A program made the translations under genes and the position numbers. A DNA stretch of 64,000 nt, taken from assembly GCA_937980205.1 (NCBI GenBank), contig CALJKW010000050.1:1-64000 (forward strand), read 5' to 3'. The first letter of the stretch is position 1. Each line of letters begins with the position of its first letter. This document shows, piece by piece, positions 62,197 to 64,000 of the stretch. The notes beneath the pieces were generated by a model. The model was not told where the DNA came from. It was given only the letters and a program-made list of their open reading frames with translations, and ran no database searches. This DNA comes from an uncultured Myxococcales bacterium (GTDB lineage: Bacteria > Myxococcota > Myxococcia > Myxococcales > Myxococcaceae).

Positions 62197-63608
62197 GCGA
62201 TTCGGATCCGACGTCGAAGAAAGAGGCCGAAGGCCCCACGCGGCGCAGCGTCATCGCCTCCTCCGGGGCGGTCGCCGCAGGGGCCGCGGCGCTCGGTGTG
62301 CTGCGCGCTCGGCCGGCGAGGGCGATGCCGCTGCCACCCGTCGTGCCGGCGACGGGCGGCGTGTTCGCGCCGAAGAAGATGCCGCCGGGCATGCCGGGCC
62401 GCGACTACCAGCCGGTGGTGGTGCCGAACGGCACGAAGTGCCCGTGGAAGATCGTCGACGGGGTGAAGGTGTTCCACCTCGTGGTCGAGGAGTTCGAGCA
62501 CGAGTTCGCTCCGGGCCTGAAGGCGTTCTGCTGGGGCTACAACCGGCAGGTGAACGGTCCGGTCCTCGAGATGGTCGAGGGGGATCACGTGCGCATCTAC
62601 GTGACGAACCGGCTGGAGGCGCCGACGACGGTGCACTGGCACGGCTTCCTCATCCCCAACGGGATGGACGGTGTCGGTGGCCTCAACCAGAAGGCGATCT
62701 TGAAGGGCGAGACGTACCGCTACGAGTTCGTGATGGGGCAGCACGGCACGCTGATGTTCCACGCGCATCACGACGAGATGACTCAGATGGCGATGGGCCT
62801 CACGGGCATGGTGGTCGTGCACCCGCGCAAGCCGGAGCGGAAGATCGATCGCGACTTCGCGCTCGTGCTGCACGAGTGGCGGCTCGACGTCGGGTCGAAG
62901 CGGCCGAACCCGAACGAGATGATCGAGTTCAACCTGCTCACCATCAACGGCAAGGCTTTTCCCGGCACGGAGCCGCTGGTGATGAAGACGGGCCAGCGCG
63001 TGCGCATTCGCCTCGCGAACCTGAGCGCGATGGATCATCACCCCATTCACATCCACGGCCTCGCGTTTCACGTGACCGAGACGGACGGCGGGCAGATTCC
63101 GAAGACGGCCTGGGTGCCGGAGACCACCGTGCTGGTCGCGGTCGGGCAGACGCGCACCATCGAGCTCGAGCCGGGCATCCCCGGCGACTGGGCGATGCAC
63201 TGCCACATGACCCATCACGTGATGAACCAGATGGGCCACGGCTTCCCCAACATGATCGGGGTGAAGAAGGGCGAGCTCGACGCCGACGTGCGGAAGATTC
63301 TGCCCGGCTACATGACGATGGGCGAGACGGGCATGGGCGACATGGGCGAGATGGGCATGCCGGTGCCGCACAACAGCCTCCCGATGGTCGGCCAGCGCGG
63401 CAAACACGACTACATCACCATGGGCGGCATGTTCACGATCCTGAAAGTTCGCGACAAGCTCGACAGCTACGAAGACCCGGGCTGGTACGAGAACCCGAAG
63501 GGCACGCTGTCGATCGCCGCGACCGACCAGGAGCTCAAGCGGGACGGCATCGACCCGGCGTCCGACCCCAAGCCGGTGCCTGGAGCGGTGCGCGGCGTGG
63601 GCGTTTGA
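62193..63608 (+). CDS. Multicopper oxidase with twin-arginine-like signal
   Basis: 471 residues from a TTG start that overlaps the previous stop (TTGA). N terminus has RRSVIASSGAVAAGAAALG, a Tat-type signal (RRSVIAS). Copper motifs: HWHG, FHAHHDEM (type 3), HHPIHIHG and HCHMTHHVMNQM (H-C-H-x3-H-x4-M, type 1). A Met-rich stretch (TMGETGMGDMGEMGMP) near the C terminus resembles Cu(I)-binding inserts of CueO/CopA-type enzymes. Differs from the three other oxidases of the window. Its tail is repeated in the relic at 19.4 kb. Confidence 0.92.
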   Translation: MSDSDPTSKKEAEGPTRRSVIASSGAVAAGAAALGVLRARPARAMPLPPVVPATGGVFAPKKMPPGMPGRDYQPVVVPNGTKCPWKIVDGVKVFHLVVEEFEHEFAPGLKAFCWGYNRQVNGPVLEMVEGDHVRIYVTNRLEAPTTVHWHGFLIPNGMDGVGGLNQKAILKGETYRYEFVMGQHGTLMFHAHHDEMTQMAMGLTGMVVVHPRKPERKIDRDFALVLHEWRLDVGSKRPNPNEMIEFNLLTINGKAFPGTEPLVMKTGQRVRIRLANLSAMDHHPIHIHGLAFHVTETDGGQIPKTAWVPETTVLVAVGQTRTIELEPGIPGDWAMHCHMTHHVMNQMGHGFPNMIGVKKGELDADVRKILPGYMTMGETGMGDMGEMGMPVPHNSLPMVGQRGKHDYITMGGMFTILKVRDKLDSYEDPGWYENPKGTLSIAATDQELKRDGIDPASDPKPVPGAVRGVGV

Positions 63609-63689
63609 GCTGAACAGCGCCTCCGACGAAGCTCGACGGTGAAATTGAGGCGCCGGCGGAGGCGGAATCTGCTCTGCTCCGGCGTCCGT

Positions 63690-64000
63690 ATGGGGGTGAG
63701 GGTGCACAACCGGGAGCGTCCAGTCGGCGTGGGTGGGCGAGGCCGGCTCGCGGCAGGGCTCGTCTCTGCGCTCGTCCTCGCCTGGGGCCTCGCCGGCGCG
63801 CAGCTGCACCACCAGCTCGCAGAGCACCGGCACACCCCGGTGCTGTGGCAGCCCAAGTCGCTCAAGCTCAAGTCGGCCAAGTCGAAGCGCCAGGCTCCTT
63901 CGCACAGCCACGGAGCGCCGGCCCGCCCGGATCACGACCACGGCGGGCAGAGCCTCGAGCATGGCAATGTGCTCTTCCACGCCTCGCCGGCGCTGCCCGA
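63690..64000 (+). CDS. His-rich exported protein, cut by the window end
   Basis: ATG 63690 opens a frame that runs off the right edge (at least 103 residues). A basic N terminus and a hydrophobic segment (LAAGLVSALVLAWGLAGAQL) predict export or membrane insertion. The rest is His-rich: HHQLAEHRH, SHSHGAPARPDHDHGG and SLEHGNVLFHASP. The pattern resembles small metal-linked DUF2946-type proteins. It follows the oxidase by 81 bp and is probably part of the metal cluster. Confidence 0.65.
   Translation, partial: MGVRVHNRERPVGVGGRGRLAAGLVSALVLAWGLAGAQLHHQLAEHRHTPVLWQPKSLKLKSAKSKRQAPSHSHGAPARPDHDHGGQSLEHGNVLFHASPALP

Overview
The window is GC-rich bacterial DNA, most likely from a member of the Myxococcota. 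Supporting signs are two proteins with MYXO-CTERM-like tails (Cys cluster, hydrophobic helix, Arg run), an AgmX/PglI-like C-terminal domain, many lipoproteins with Gly/Ser-rich linkers, a propeller built of repeated DVWAVG motifs, and many peptidoglycan-binding hydrolases. Assignment below phylum level is not attempted.

Left part (1-14,950). An SRP RNA gene with a 73-74 bp tandem repeat at its 3' end and two tRNA-Ser genes lead into what looks like an integrated mobile element. It carries a tyrosine recombinase with unusual catalytic residues, a DUF4145-like protein, a tight leftward six-gene operon (ParB-like, SF3-type ATPase, four small proteins), a DNA adenine methyltransferase-like protein, a primase-helicase fusion of 1,028 residues, an XRE regulator, a serine recombinase and a ribbon-helix-helix protein. 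It ends in a PIN-domain gene broken at about 14,950, where it runs into the 3' end of an oppositely oriented envelope-protein gene. That point is the best candidate for the element's right edge or for a deletion scar.

Middle part (15,000-58,000). Chromosomal-looking genes with three recurrent themes. (i) Multicopper oxidases: three intact here (21.0, 28.3 and 32.5 kb), a fourth at 62.2 kb and a decayed tail at 19.4 kb. Two of them are paired with paralogous fibronectin-III lipoproteins, so a two-gene module appears duplicated. (ii) Cell-wall hydrolases: five without an obvious signal peptide, one amidase lipoprotein and one decayed tail. (iii) Two paralogous propeller-plus-thioredoxin fusions and a decayed third copy. 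Interspersed are a cyclase-YHS fusion, a di-haem cytochrome/propeller protein, an FG-GAP surface protein, an ATPase-TOPRIM pair that resembles phage-defence modules, an ECF sigma/anti-sigma-like/envelope trio, and a radical-SAM gene.

Right part (58,129-64,000). A compact rightward cluster looks like a metal (probably copper) resistance operon: ECF-type sigma factor, Cys-rich membrane protein, lipoprotein with two heavy-metal-binding domains, CusC/TolC-type outer-membrane lipoprotein, membrane-anchored cytochrome c, small periplasmic protein, twin-arginine multicopper oxidase, and a His-rich exported protein cut by the window end. Most neighbouring starts and stops overlap by 4-8 bases. Together with the oxidases upstream, the window reads as a dispersed periplasmic copper-handling region mixed with a set of wall-lytic enzymes.
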